Origin: Wolfiporia cocos
Taxonomy: Eukaryota; Basidiomycota; Agaricomycetes; Polyporales; Phaeolaceae
Assembly (NCBI GenBank): GCA_029448655.1
Contig: JACCLO010000007.1
Location: 620,001 to 684,000 of the forward strand
Direction: 5' to 3'
Length of the DNA stretch: 64,000 bases
Shown in pieces: positions 1-11,365 of the stretch (positions are counted from its first letter, which is position 1; every line of letters begins with the position of its first letter). The position numbers were made by a program, and so were the translations under genes. The notes below the pieces were generated by a model. The model saw only the letters and a list, made by a program, of their open reading frames with translations. It did not search any database and was not told the DNA's origin.

Positions 1-1259
1 AGAACACGCCCAGGAAGCAGCCTCGCCAGATGCTACTTCGTTTCTTTGCAGCCCTCTACCACTCAATGATCTACGTTGGATATGGCCTCGAGTTCGGGAT
101 ACTTGGATTGGTCGCCGAAGGCATGCCGCTTCAGCCTATGTGTTGTTTGATTGAGATCAATGACACTCTCATTCTGCTGACGATGTAGGCCTCGCACAAA
201 CTGCCTGCCACCCCGTTCACACGCCCGGCCTTCTCACTCCTGAGGACTTCGAAACAGCTGAAACAGCACGATCCGCCAACGGCACGTCTCTTCATACTCT
301 GACGTCGAAACTCTCGTCTCTGCTGTTGAATGTGCCCAAAGATGTCAGCGCTGCTCCCGAAGCTGCCAAGAATACTGACAAAGCAGATGTCCATGCATTC
401 GCCATCCTCTCACGCATTCTGAGTGACGAGCGATTCTCGCCGTCCGCTTTGGGTCTTGAGCCGACAGACGACGTCTCAGCTGTAATGATTGACTACCTCA
501 ACAAGACGGCAGATACCAGGAGGGACGTCTTCTTGTCGTATTCGCAAGAGTGGCTGCCGGATCTGCACAATGCCGGGAATATCGAGCGCAAGATTGAGGA
601 GCTGTCTTGGATGAACGCACTGCTGTACGGCGTTGGCGGCTGGTACAAGCGTGGCATATCTCCGAACAAGAAGTTCAACGCGGACTTCTTCGCGTGCGTA
701 TTCGTTACGCTTCATAGCTATATATTCTAACATCTCTGTTAGGATGCACATGGTCACCTCAACTCTCTTCTTCCCACCCCTCGCAGCTTACCTCTCCACT
801 GCATCTACCACCCTCCTCCTCCGCACCTACTTTCGCACGTCCCTTGCCTGGTGGGTCTCGCGCGGCCGCCCTGCCCTCCCTATTCGGGAGTTCTACGCGT
901 CAACGACGCCCACACCTGCTCAGTACGGCGCCGATGCCGTGAAGCCGGCGCAGGGCACCCTCGCCCCAGAGACCATCACACCAAACGCATGGCTCCCGAT
1001 TGTGCAGACGTGCCTGATGCATACAGATGATCACCTCTGCAAGATCCAGCGCACTCTGGCGCACTTTGCAAAGCTATATGGGGACCGGCCTGCAGGTTCG
1101 TTGGCCGGCGAGAACACGGATCAAGATAGATTGGACGGCGTGGAATTGATTGATGGGACCTTATTTGTCCGTATCGCTGCATTGACAGCCGATAGGATCG
1201 GATGGATGAGGGAAGGCCAGGAATTCATTTTCTGGGATCTGAACGCCTCCTTCGATTGA
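1..1259 (+). CDS. Questin oxidase-like protein (DUF4243/AflY family), 5' end outside window
   Basis: Three exons can be read: before 1 to 144, 189-693 and 743-1259 (stop TGA). They are separated by introns of 44 and 49 nt, and the joins keep the frame. The first exon translates to a stretch containing YVGYGLEFG, and the second begins with LAQTACHP. Exon 3 contains HMVTSTLFF, then LLRTYF and WWVSRGRP. This order (GYGLEFG, ALAQTA-like, H-x-VTS, W-x-SRGRP) is typical of the questin oxidase-like family, named for the enzyme that opens the anthraquinone ring of questin; most fungal members have no known substrate. No secondary-metabolite genes are visible nearby, so a biosynthetic role is not supported here. 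The family is normally longer than what is visible, so the N-terminus lies upstream of base 1. Family assignment is good; substrate unknown. Confidence 0.8.
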
Positions 1260-1504
1260 AATGACGTTCTCATCATGCTGCCACCATCAATCTGTGATTG
1301 TAGTATTGTACGCCATCATGCATCTGCATCAACCCCCACTCGACGTGTACGATAGTCATTGCCGCTCAATGTACAACTACTTGCTTGAATGTAAACGCTG
1401 TCATATAGTTTGATCACTCAGCTCGAGAATCTTTGATAGTTGTATCAATGATCTAATGATCTATCGTAGATATAGTCTGCGCTAATCTTTCTACAGCCAT
1501 CACT

Positions 1505-3428
1505 TTAAACATTGTAGAGGTGCAACTCCATATATCGCGCACCAGACCAACCCAGGCCAATTCCAATTGCTGTTGCACCCACGCACACACCAATCATCTC
1601 CATCCATACCTCACGCCATTTCCGTACAAGGACCGCAGCACCCTGTGGATCGGGGCGTATGCTCTCCGCCTCCTTGACACCCTCTGCAAGCTCTCCACCC
1701 TCATCAATCCCTTGAGTGGCGGAGACTACTTTGATCGCAGTTCTGGGGCGGAACGACACACGCCGCATGCCAAGATTCCATCGCAGGCTTCGCGCCATGC
1801 CTTCTCGGAGAACTGCGCGGCGCTTGATGAGCCAGCCCCTTCGTGGGTACCACTGTGCGAACAGGTGTGGAATGCGCTGCAGGAAGAGCACCGTATGCAT
1901 GCGGATTAATGTCGAGATACTCGGGGGACCGAGCCCAACCCGCAAGGCAAGAGACGGTCCGAGTAGATGGCGCGAAAGCGCACAATTATACTCGAAGGAC
2001 GTGTATGTGGGAGGGCGATTCGACGCAGCTCGCAGGATTGGTACCGTTGGTGCATCTGCGATATCCTCTCCATCATCGGCAGAAAAAAGGTGTAGTGCGG
2101 CCGTTGCAATGAATTTGTCAGCCACATCAGGTCCTGAGAAGTAACGCAAGAGGATGGAGGGCGAAATGCCAAGATAGAAGCCTACGTGTCGCCACAGAGC
2201 TAGGTATGCGTTCGCATGCAATTCTGATGGAGGAACATGTAGACGTCGAAGACACCATATAGGTATGGTGGAGAACGCAGCCAGACTAGAACGCTTGTGA
2301 TTTAGTAAACAGACTGGGGTGCAGATGCCTATCATTACGCTCACGTCGCAGCCAGTTCTTCTTGATTGATAGGGATGACATTCTGCGGCAGATCGTCTCC
2401 GAGAGCTCGCTGCCGTTTCTCTCTAACTCGCATGCGGGTAATCCCGTGCAGAAGGCGAACATTGACGGTAGACCTCCATCCCTCTCCTCCGGGATTCAGA
2501 TAAGCCACTGGGTTCCCAGTTTGAGCTAACTTCTCGCTAACCAACTCGAAGGAATTTGTAGAGGGCGAGCTGCAGCCTAAGACATCTAGGACGAACTGGA
2601 ACGTCTCGAGCAGCCGCGAAAAGGTACGCTCATTGGAAGTGCTTGATATGCGTGATGCCGCGTCCGATACAAACGGAGCGTCGGTTGCCACTTGTGATCC
2701 TCGTGTCTGTCTAGCCAGCTGCGTGTCCCGCTTGGAATGCGGAACTAAGTACGAGACAGCTAGCAACGTGCGAACAATGCGGGGACTGAGACTGGATGTC
2801 AGATTGGTGGGTTCCATCAAAGTTATGATTGATGAATGGCATCATTGTCCGCTAGCTCAAAAGCGATGGCGGTGCACTGGAAGCATCATAACTGATGGAT
2901 AAATGAAGTGTGCTCACCTGGCAAACCCACCAGCGAGGCTGTAGTGTAATAAGGCCTGGATTATTTCGGAGCAATTGTCTAGGAAAAACTCATGGGCGAG
3001 ATGGACTTCGTCTGCGGATACATATATTCCAGTGGGTGGCTCGCATAGAACTTGGTCCAAAAAAGCTGTCACAGGCTGTGAGTCCGGATGTCTGGCCGCA
3101 TGTTCTTCTAGACATGAGAACAGATCTTTGCCTACGCTTGAAGCAGAGTGTGGGAAGACCGCGCACAATGCGCTATCACAGAGAGGGTCACCAGATGCCC
3201 TCCACCTGTTGCAGCATATGGGGCATGGTAGCAATCAGCAAGAGATGTTTTCTCAGCACACCTTTGAATATCGTTGACAGTAACGCAGTGATTGTCCCAT
3301 TCCAGGAAGTAGTCAAAGATCTTGACAAAGTCGCCTGACTGCAATGAGCAAGTGTCGGCTGAACAACTTAGCTCTCTTGCACCCGATGTGTTCTCGTGGA
3401 CATCTCCAATGATCATGGTCATTGGCAA
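1505..3428 (-). CDS. ER-bound oxygenase mpaB/rubber-oxygenase domain protein (DUF2236)
   Basis: Four exons on the minus strand fit well: 3428-3262, 3205-2918, 2791-2345 and 2285-1505, separated by introns of 56, 126 and 59 nt. Total exon length is 1683 nt, exactly divisible by three (560 aa). Splicing restores family motifs: WRASGDPL after intron 1, SLAGGFASLS over intron 2, and NQEELAATLAAFS over intron 3. Other visible landmarks are RLLETFQFVLDV, GGEGWRSTVNVRLLHG and ALWRHVGFYLGI, all characteristic of the mpaB/latex-clearing-protein family of haem oxygenases. The last 25-30 residues include a hydrophobic glycine-rich segment, a possible membrane anchor. The exact start is uncertain: ATG at 3428 is the first of several. 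An in-frame insert of about 29 residues precedes RLLETFQ. In fungi some members cleave prenyl side chains in mycophenolic-acid-type pathways; the substrate here is unknown. Confidence 0.8.
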
Positions 3429-3478
3429 AATATAAAGTCTTCTTGCGGAAAGCTCTCGCAGTTTCCCATCAAAAGCAG

Positions 3479-3571
3479 TGGTTCAGTCCAGGTTCGAACT
3501 GGAGGCCTCCTGTGCGCCACAGCCGCAAGCAAGTGTGAGACAGACGTGATAACCAACTACACCACTGAACC
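3479..3571 (-). tRNA. tRNA-Val (CAC) with a short intron
   Basis: On the minus strand a complete cloverleaf can be drawn. The acceptor GGTTCAG pairs with CTGAACC plus discriminator A. The D-arm contains box A (TGTAGTTGGTTA). The anticodon stem TCTGT/ACAGG closes the loop CTCACAC, giving anticodon CAC. The T-arm holds a canonical box B, AGTTCGAACCTGG. An intron of about 19 nt sits immediately after the base 3' of the anticodon, the standard eukaryotic position. Confidence 0.93.
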
Positions 3572-3712
3572 ATAGCTGTATCTTGAACATCCTTCTATTC
3601 TATTTCACTAGGTGTACTACCAGTTCGTGTGACGCGTTACGGCTGGTAGCAGCCGTGCCTGTGTGATGCGTGACAGATATATAAGCAACCAGTACTGCTG
3701 AGACCTCGAGTA

Positions 3713-4387
3713 CTATGGCTGGACCACTTCTGCACAATCAACTCTGCAGAGGCCCCATTGCAGTGAAAGGTCACGGGATAAATCGTGTAGATAGTAGACA
3801 TATATACTAATGCTGCTGTAGAGTTTCATTCCAATCCCTGGCTTATGTCCTTGTGCAAAATTCTGAATGTTGTGTTTTCGAAGCTCTGAGGACCGGGGTA
3901 TGACGAAAATTGTAAGATCTGGCCCGATCCTATGCTTTAAATGATCTGACACTGTCGTAGAAGGATGGCCCACATTGAGACGATATGGCTACTAGGTTTT
4001 CTGGAGCAGGCATCAGGCTGTTGCGAAGGAACTCAAAAAACTTGCAGGTGGGCACCTTTCCTGTCATGGAAATCACACTTTGAAGTCCAATGCGGCCATT
4101 AGTGACTCGTGTACTGGTTATGTCGTGAAGCCAACTGATGCCGTGATGGCGGCACACTCAGCATACTGTGACTGATTGTGACAAAATTGTGCATTAGGGG
4201 TCTCCTTTGCACCCTCTTACCAGTATCCCTCGGTCTCAACAATGCTCACTCTATCTGCATTGTCCTATCCATAAACTATATATTAGATCCTAGGCTACGA
4301 AATAGAAGCTGTCTGGAGACGAACGGGGCTCACATTTTTCATTTATCTGTGTGCCATCAAAATTGTGCAGAAGTGGCCCAGCCATAG
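3713..4387. mobile_element. Non-autonomous TA-flanked DNA transposon (Tc1/mariner-like)
   Basis: The two ends are inverted copies of each other: CTATGGCTGG at 3713 followed by CCACTTCTGCACAAT, and the reverse complement ending at 4387. Together they form a TIR of about 25 bp with one mismatch. Each end is flanked by TA (3711-3712 and 4388-4389), the target duplication of Tc1/mariner elements. The 675 bp between hold no convincing transposase ORF, so this is a non-autonomous or internally deleted copy. Superfamily assignment rests on the TA flank and TIR only. Confidence 0.65.
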
Positions 4388-4527
4388 TAATGGTAGTCTT
4401 GGTCCCAGATATTCGGAGTGGTGCCACATGGATGATGCTGAGTGGACATCGAAAAAAATCGTATGCCACCGCTCCAGAACGTCTGGTAGATTTTGGTAGG
4501 GTAGCCCCATCTCATGACCGCGTCTCA

Positions 4528-5497
4528 TGACACAAGCGCAACCTTAAGACACACACCGGGGGAAGGTGGGTCGCATGAAAGCGCCTTCCTGGTCCGGGCA
4601 TCTCAAGGCCAAGACAAGTCTGAGGTTTACGCTCAAGACTGTCCGGCATATATACTCCTAATCTATTTGTACATGTTTGTGTACGGTGGCTCAGAGGCCT
4701 CTACGTACTGGTATCTAACTGGCTATGAGTTACGTGCCGGTACTGGCATCGGAGCGCTGATGTCTATGGCGACGTAGCGTATAAGGGGCGGATCAGTAGT
4801 GTAGCCAATCTGTCAGGTTCGATTGGTGGTTCTCGTCGATCGTAGGTGCGCCGGTAATGGCGGGGTTCCAAGTCCGTGATCGGGCGTGGTCTGCCATGAT
4901 CGGGGGCGGGCCAGTACGGGCCGGGTATAGTGTAGGTTGATCGAGCGTGATCGGCTGCGATCGGGGTGTAGCGCTCTGTGACTGGTAGGGTTCTCAGTCG
5001 TGCAGAGCCTTGAGTAATTATCCCTGCCTGTTGTACTTGCAGGTTAGGGTGCGTAAGGGGTATAGTGTAATGTCTATGCCAGTAATGGCGAGTGTCCGTG
5101 CGTTGGAGACGCGAGGCGTTAGGTTTAGTGTACTGGGTCACGTGCGAGTGTAGACCGTGCCCCTAGTTGGCGTATAGCGTAGTGTGCGATGGTTTAGCCT
5201 GATCTGTACAAGGCGTGCCGTCGTGCTATAGTAGCCTGTTGGGCTCTAGGGGTCGGCTCGTGACTCCGGGGTTTAGGGACTAGGCAGCGTATGTCTTGCT
5301 GCCGGGACTTGGACTGAGTTTAGGGTTAGACTGCTGGTGGCCTGCTAGTGCCCGTAGTGTCCTGTATAGCGGAGGGCTTCTACTAGCGTTGCCGTAGGAT
5401 CCCAGCTGGACTCGGATAGAGTGCTGTAGCGTGCTTATGGCGCGAATGGGGTGTCAACCTAGGGTGTTCTACTAGGCTTTGAAATTGGCTTGTGACA
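4528..5497 (-). repeat. LTR of the LARD-like element (downstream LTR in element sense)
   Basis: 970 bp repeat. Read on the minus strand it begins TGTCACAAGCC and ends GCTTGTGTCA, the usual TG...CA termini, with short inverted ends. It contains small open frames (4764-5141 minus, 125 codons; 4514-4777 plus) that recur in the other LTR only because the LTRs are copies. I do not regard them as genes. Confidence 0.88.
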
Positions 5498-5511
5498 GTA
5501 CCCCCTCTTTT
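5498..5511 (-). other. Polypurine tract of the LARD-like element
   Basis: On the minus strand AAAAGAGGGGGTAC directly abuts the LTR start TGTCACAAG. A purine run at this position primes plus-strand DNA synthesis in LTR retrotransposons, and it fixes the element's sense as minus. Confidence 0.7.
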
Positions 5512-8500
5512 AGCAACTCGTCCCCGAGTTTCCTTGCAAGTTCCTTGGACATGGTTCGACTATACTTGTCTGCACCGGGCGTGGTGTACTATTGGTCTGG
5601 TTTCGACGTTCTAGTGCCCGCGTGCTTTTAGTCTACTTGTTGGCGTGACCAGTGGTGTCTGAAGTGCTAGTGTGTAGCTTTTCTACTTCAGTGGTCCTAT
5701 GCCTACATATCCTGTTGGTGCTGTCTGACCAGTATGTTCGACTTCGAGCTCTGTCTACCGTTGGATCACCTTGGACGCGCGGGTCCTTGGGTCCTGTAGA
5801 CGTCCTTGCTCTTTGTCTTACGTGTTCCCTGGTTTCAACAGTGGGTTGTAGTGTAGTGCGTGTATGGTATGTCCGCGTGTCTTTTTCTACACAACCCGCT
5901 TGCAAGTATCCTTCCCTGGAGCGATTGACTGGCTCCGTGTGTCCGTGTGTCCTGTTCGTCCAACCTGTTGCCTTTTGTCTTCCGCGGTTCGTGGTAGGGA
6001 TGTCTCGTCTACCGTAAGTGTAAAATGAAGGTAAGTAATAAGTCCTGGTTCCTATCCATGTGTATCCTATCTGTATAGTAGGGGGGATGTGGTTCCTTTG
6101 CTTGGGTATATGTGATTCGTTATTGTAGTATGTGTCTTTTTTATGTATGTGTTTTTTTGTATTTTGTATTTTCTGTATGTTTTTTGTTTCTTTTGTTCGC
6201 CTTCAATCGTCGGCGTGGTTTTATATCGTAAGGATCATTATTGTATCGTAATATTCGTTGGAAGTGGAGTGTCTGGGTTGCTCTTCCCGGGTTCGTATAG
6301 TAAAAGGGGTGCCTTTTGCTTATTGCACCGTTGTCTACTGCCTAAGTACGTGTGCGCGTGATGGCTTGATTTTGCCAAATGCCGCATAGCGGTAGCCCTT
6401 CACCGTGTTTTTGGTGAGGCAAGGCGTCGTCGTCGATGTCCAGAAGGGGTGATTTTTCGTTTAATTGTCCCAAAATAATCGATTTCCCCCCTCCTAGATT
6501 CAAGCTGTCCTCGGCTTGTCATTTTCCCTTCTATTTCTACTCCCTTTTTCCCTTTACTTTCCTTCCCTTCGTGCTTGGTCTGAGGGCGCTTCAGCGAGGT
6601 TGTGGTACTGGGAGTCGTTCGTGACTCGTGTTCCCAAGGTTGCGGTACTGAAGGGTGGCGTGGCGCGGACGCGAGCTCTGGTCCGAGTTCTAGGTACTTG
6701 GGTTCTTCCGTGTTCGTTCAAGGTGCGTATGTTTCCCGCGTCCTTGGTGGTTCGTAATTCTATTTTATAAATATAAACGAGTGGTTAGCGATTTAAGGGA
6801 CGCTATCCCCTTGTGAGCTTGTTCGTGCTCGGGTATAGTTCTAGTCGTATCTCTAGTAGGGTTTCCCCGGTGTTTCTAGAGAGCAAGTCGTTGTAGCGGG
6901 TCCGTAGGTCCCCGTGCTTGATCGTATACTTCCGAGGAATGTCTCATCTCGGTTGTATTGGTTCGTTATACTATTATGGGCTATTTTATCGCCCCTGTGT
7001 TCAGTGTATAGGGATTATCTTATGCTCGTGGTAATCCAGGGCGTAACACGCTCGCCTGGGTTTCTACGAGCGTAAGAGTATATATTTTATTGCTATTAGA
7101 GCGTTAGGGTCTCGCTCGTGTTTATTTTATAAGAGGTGGCGTGTTTCGCCGTGTTCCCTCTCAGGGTATATTATCCCTTTTCGAGTTCCTCATAGTGCTT
7201 TTATTGAAGGAAAGTACTTAGCTGTGCCCGGTCTGCTCTACCGGGAGGTCACGGCGTTGGTTCTTTTCTAGCCGCCTGAGTCTACTGGGGGTTGATACAT
7301 GGGCTGTCCAGCTGCCCGATCCGTTTTACGGCCGGAATCGCCAAATGAGTGTGTGGGGCACTAATGGCCCAAAGTGTTGAAAGGGGCACTGCTTGGCCCA
7401 CGTACGAGGTCGGTTCGGGTTGAGGGACGATGGTGCAGTCCCGTGGTCGCGTAACCGGACACGAGAGGCGGTCCCTGTTCCCACTGCCATATTCTGGCTT
7501 AGGTACTGGGGAGTGGCGTCATGCCGGGATTGGTCGGCTTCCATGGTCTTTGCTGGCGGCGGCTACATGTCCAGCCGCTGGCCCAGGTTGGTGAGACCTG
7601 ATCTCCTGCTCGGTCCTTTTCTTCCTATGTACATTAGTGAATTATAATTTAAAGAGCGCGATCTAGCGCATGTGGGTATAGTGGCTGGGCGTCTGGTTCG
7701 CGTGCGGCCCATAGTTCCGGGTTAGGGTTCGGCACGTGACGCCCTGCCTGCCTCAATCCTGTCGGAGGCGGGGTACAGGTGTATTGTTACAGCCGCTTGC
7801 TGGGGTGTTGTGTCAGTAGCGGCAACTTGCTTAACTTGACAATTCTAGTTGGCGTCGGTGGTTCGAGATCGAGCGGAGGGGATTGCTTCCTCAGCTGGTA
7901 GTTCCGGTTTCTCAGCGCTCCTGATGGGGTAGCGCGAGGACTAGGGAACCCCTGCTTTGGTTGCGGTCCCCTCAGGCTGATCGGTTACGACGGGGTGCGT
8001 GTCGTATTGGGTTACCAGGACCCCCTCTTCAGGGTTGGTCCTTCTACTATTCCTGTTCCTGTTTTTCCTAGAGTGTAAGCAAGTATAATATTTTACATCC
8101 CCGCGATCTACTTGACCCAGATCGGGGGCGGGGTTGGTTCGTTGACCGGAATGGTACATCGGTCGTGTATTCGTTATCCGCGGTATTTCTCGTCGCGGAG
8201 TTGGATAGCCGGTGGTTCTTGTTGGCTTATCCCGGAATGGTTCGTCATGGACGTAGTGACAGTCGAATGGGTCCGTCTTGCGCTGAGCTGGTGAAGTGCG
8301 CCGGGGCTCTTGCATTAGCGGGGATCGGTACTGCTTGGCGAGCCAAGTCGTCGGGCTTCGGAGTACTAATCAAGTTCCTATTTCTGAACTAGGGCTTACG
8401 ACTCCCTGTATGGGGTAGTTGCCTATCAGACGGGATTTCCTCTACCGAGGTGGCTCAGCCGGGGTCGTAACCGGTGCCGTTTTCCTCTCGGAGTACTTTC

Positions 8501-9386
8501 CATAAGTTCTCAAAATGTTCCTCTTACTCTAGCCGTTCGAACTGTGACTGGTCGTATTATTGCTGTACGATCTGGTCCGCGAGTCGGTTCGATTATCCAT
8601 GGGGTGTCGCTTCGGATCTCCTAAATGATCTATTCCGTTTTGAATCATTTAGTACGACTTTTTGTGTATGGACAGTGCGGAATGTTCCCTCGCACTGCCC
8701 CTTCACGTCCTCGCCGGTTAAGGCCATTCTGGACGTGGCGGGTTCAATTATCCCCGTTGGTAGTACATGTGCTACTACCAGGGTACAATGTCCCTATGCC
8801 CGTAGGCGTGGTCATGACCTCCCCGCAGGATTAGGTTGTCGGCATGCCCGGTCCTCCGTGTGTCTGGGAGGGTTGCGCCCGGGGGTGTCATAAAAAATTC
8901 CACGTGCTCCCTTCCCGTTCCTGGGTTGGGGCACGCTTCATTGTAAATGTACGCCCTTTGTCTGGGTCGTACTGGATAGATTCCACGCGCCCGTGGTCTG
9001 GGTTCGCGCTTCATATGTTTTTGATCATGAGTCTGGGCGAGGCTGCCATTTCCCCTCGTCCAGACCCGTGGTACGTGACGTGATGTTATCCCTTACTTCT
9101 GAGGGTTGCATCGGTTTTATTTTCTTTTTTTAATAAAATATTAGGTGGGAGCGTATTTCGCTACTTCCCGGGGTATGTATTTTATTTCATAGTGAAGTCA
9201 TAAGGGTGGAGTGCCCGTGGGCCATTCCTCCAAATAGAAAGTTCGTAGCGGGATGGTTTACCGCTATAGTTCGTGACAGAGCGGAATGATTCATCGCTCG
9301 GGGTCGTGGTTTGCCTCATGGCAGAGTATAGTCCATGAATTAAAATAAGGGGCATACCTGGTTCGTGTGAGTCCGATACTCGCTTC

Positions 9387-9722
9387 CTAGGCTTTTCCCG
9401 TGAGCCGTTTCCTATTGGACGAAGTGCGTCCAGGCCCCGAGTTCCTCTCCGGGTACTTGCTGTTGGTTACGTCGTCCTCGTGACAGACTGCCGGTCCAGT
9501 CGGTGTCGATACCGGTTGTGGCGGATGGATGTCGTGTTGTGGCGGAGTAGGTACTGCTTCGGCGTCCGCGTGCTTGGTGTATCCAGAGAGCTCGAGAGCT
9601 TGATCCTTCGTCCTTGCGTAGCGTAGCTTACTGTTTCCTCTCGCTCCGTCGGTCTCCTTCCTTTGTTGTCCAGTTTTCTTCGTATACATCTTTTTTCCTT
9701 TGTTCAGTTTGTACATGTCCAT
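9387..9722 (-). CDS. Hypothetical lysine-rich ORF inside the LARD-like element
   Basis: 111 codons in the element's sense orientation, starting at 9722 just inside an AT-rich patch. The first 25 residues are rich in lysine and the rest in proline, threonine and histidine. It has no zinc knuckle, no capsid-like segment and no match to a family I recognise. It is the most protein-like frame in the element's interior on composition, but it may be chance. It is included only because it could be a relic of gag. Confidence 0.15.
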   Translation of the reverse strand: MDMYKLNKGKKMYTKKTGQQRKETDGARGNSKLRYARTKDQALELSGYTKHADAEAVPTPPQHDIHPPQPVSTPTGPAVCHEDDVTNSKYPERNSGPGRTSSNRKRLTGKA

Positions 9723-11353
9723 CCTAACTCTTATTCGGGTTATGTTCCCCCTAGTAGGTACGCGGTTTCACAGCGTTGCTAGTCCTTAGCATACCGAGTG
9801 CTCAAGGGAGGCGCGGCCCCCAAGATGTTCACGGCAGCCTTGGATTTCGCGGTGCCGTCGGAGTGACCGGTGTGTACTTCCTACGTTTGGTCTTTTCGGG
9901 GTTACCGATATAGAGTATATTGTATAGGATTTTTACAGTCCATAGTATACATGGTCTAGTAACTACGTATAGTCGTTCGGCGTGCTCGGGAGTTTTGTAC
10001 CTCCTTTTCCCAAGCGCGGTGTAGTGCGTGGTGGCGTTGGCTGCGTAAAGTGCGGGTGAGGCTTTTCTACTTTACGAGCCGGTGTCGGATTCCGCTACGG
10101 TGCAGGCCTTCTGTATGAAGCAGGGAGTTGGGTACCCTTGCTGCCTAATTGACCATGTGTTGTGGACTGTGGATATGTTGGACTAGATGATACGTCGGAC
10201 GGGTTAATCGTGAAGGAATGTATTGCCTATCCAAAACGAAGGTGTATGTATCTCCTATAGCGGCCCCTGGCCTGCGGGGTACTCGGGGTCCAGTGGTGTT
10301 TCATCTTCGGGGTGACCGCTTTTTAATCTGCGGCACGGTTTGTCCCCCTAGGACTTTGGGTGCCACTGGGCCCTTCGCGCGGCCAGTCATGGTAGGGCGG
10401 CATGGAGACTTATTCGTTCTAGCCGCGGCGTTCTTTGCGGCAATGTCCAAAAAGGAAATGTCCTGTGCCGGGGGCGACCAAGCCCAGTCTCCGGCGGTGT
10501 ACGTAACGAGTGTGTATGTACTGAATTCCTACAGTACGCAAAGTGGAGTCGCGATCTTATTTCCCCTGTATTCTTTCGGAAGCGACCCCCGCCCACTGTG
10601 GCATTCAGTCTATAACTGCTATCGGGGTGGAGCCTACAAACTTCCTACTTCTCGGGTACTTTCGATCCACTCTAATCTGTGTCCATCACTTTTCGGTGAT
10701 GCGCCAAGAAACGCCAAGGGGTTTTCTTCCCAAGGCCGGCAAGAAAACACAGCCTCCGAATCCTCGTCCAGCCCCAGAGCTAATCCGGGATACCGGGGGA
10801 CCGGGATCTATCCGCCTATGTGATGGGGCGTGTAAAATTCTATAGTACATGCCAAATGGCGTAATGGTACTGGCCACTGTCTGGGCCCTTCAGCCGCTGG
10901 TTAGGCGCTGGGTTCTATGGTAACCGGGGGGACTGTAATGTCCGTACAGTCGAGCCGATAATGGCCGTAAATAAGCAGGCGGTGCCCAGGTAGACTGCCA
11001 GCGGGCCCCTTAGCGCTTTTGACTATTATGCGCCGGGTACACGGTTACGCTGGTGGGGTTGTAACCCAAAGCCTTGGCGCCGCATTGCGCGACGCTGGCC
11101 CAGTAGTTCCCAGTCAACGGCGGGAGAGGTCCCCCGCACGCCGCTCTACTGATCCCCAGATCCCAAATCCCTTAACCCTGGGATGCAACGGGTGTATGAC
11201 CTTGACCCTGGTCGTCGGGTATAGCCCTTCCATCCCTGGGCGGCGGGGTAATTCCTCACGCCAGCGGGGTTACCGCATGACGGGCGAATGAGAAATGCAC
11301 GTTGCCCCTCGTGCGCCGGGGTTGGGGAGTGGTGAACACCTCCCCGGGGGTTG

Positions 11354-11364
11354 AGACTTGTCTT
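11354..11364 (-). other. Self-complementary primer-binding site of the LARD-like element
   Basis: One nucleotide inside the LTR boundary the element's sense strand reads AAGACAAGTCT. The reverse complement of this 11-mer, AGACTTGTCTT, occurs in the same sense within the LTR (11458-11468). There is no TGG start as in tRNA-primed sites. Eleven complementary bases between PBS and the transcript's own 5' end is the arrangement of Tf1/sushi self-priming. Confidence 0.65.
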
Positions 11365-11365
11365 A

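Noticed and set aside
4764..5141. 125-codon minus-strand frame repeated exactly at 11611-11988
   Set aside because: Both copies lie in the LTRs of one element; identity reflects LTR duplication, not coding conservation. The diverged solo LTR at 12914-13909 does not preserve the full frame.
10218..10823. 201-codon plus-strand frame in the LARD interior
   Set aside because: Antisense to the element, no motif, unremarkable composition; treated as chance.
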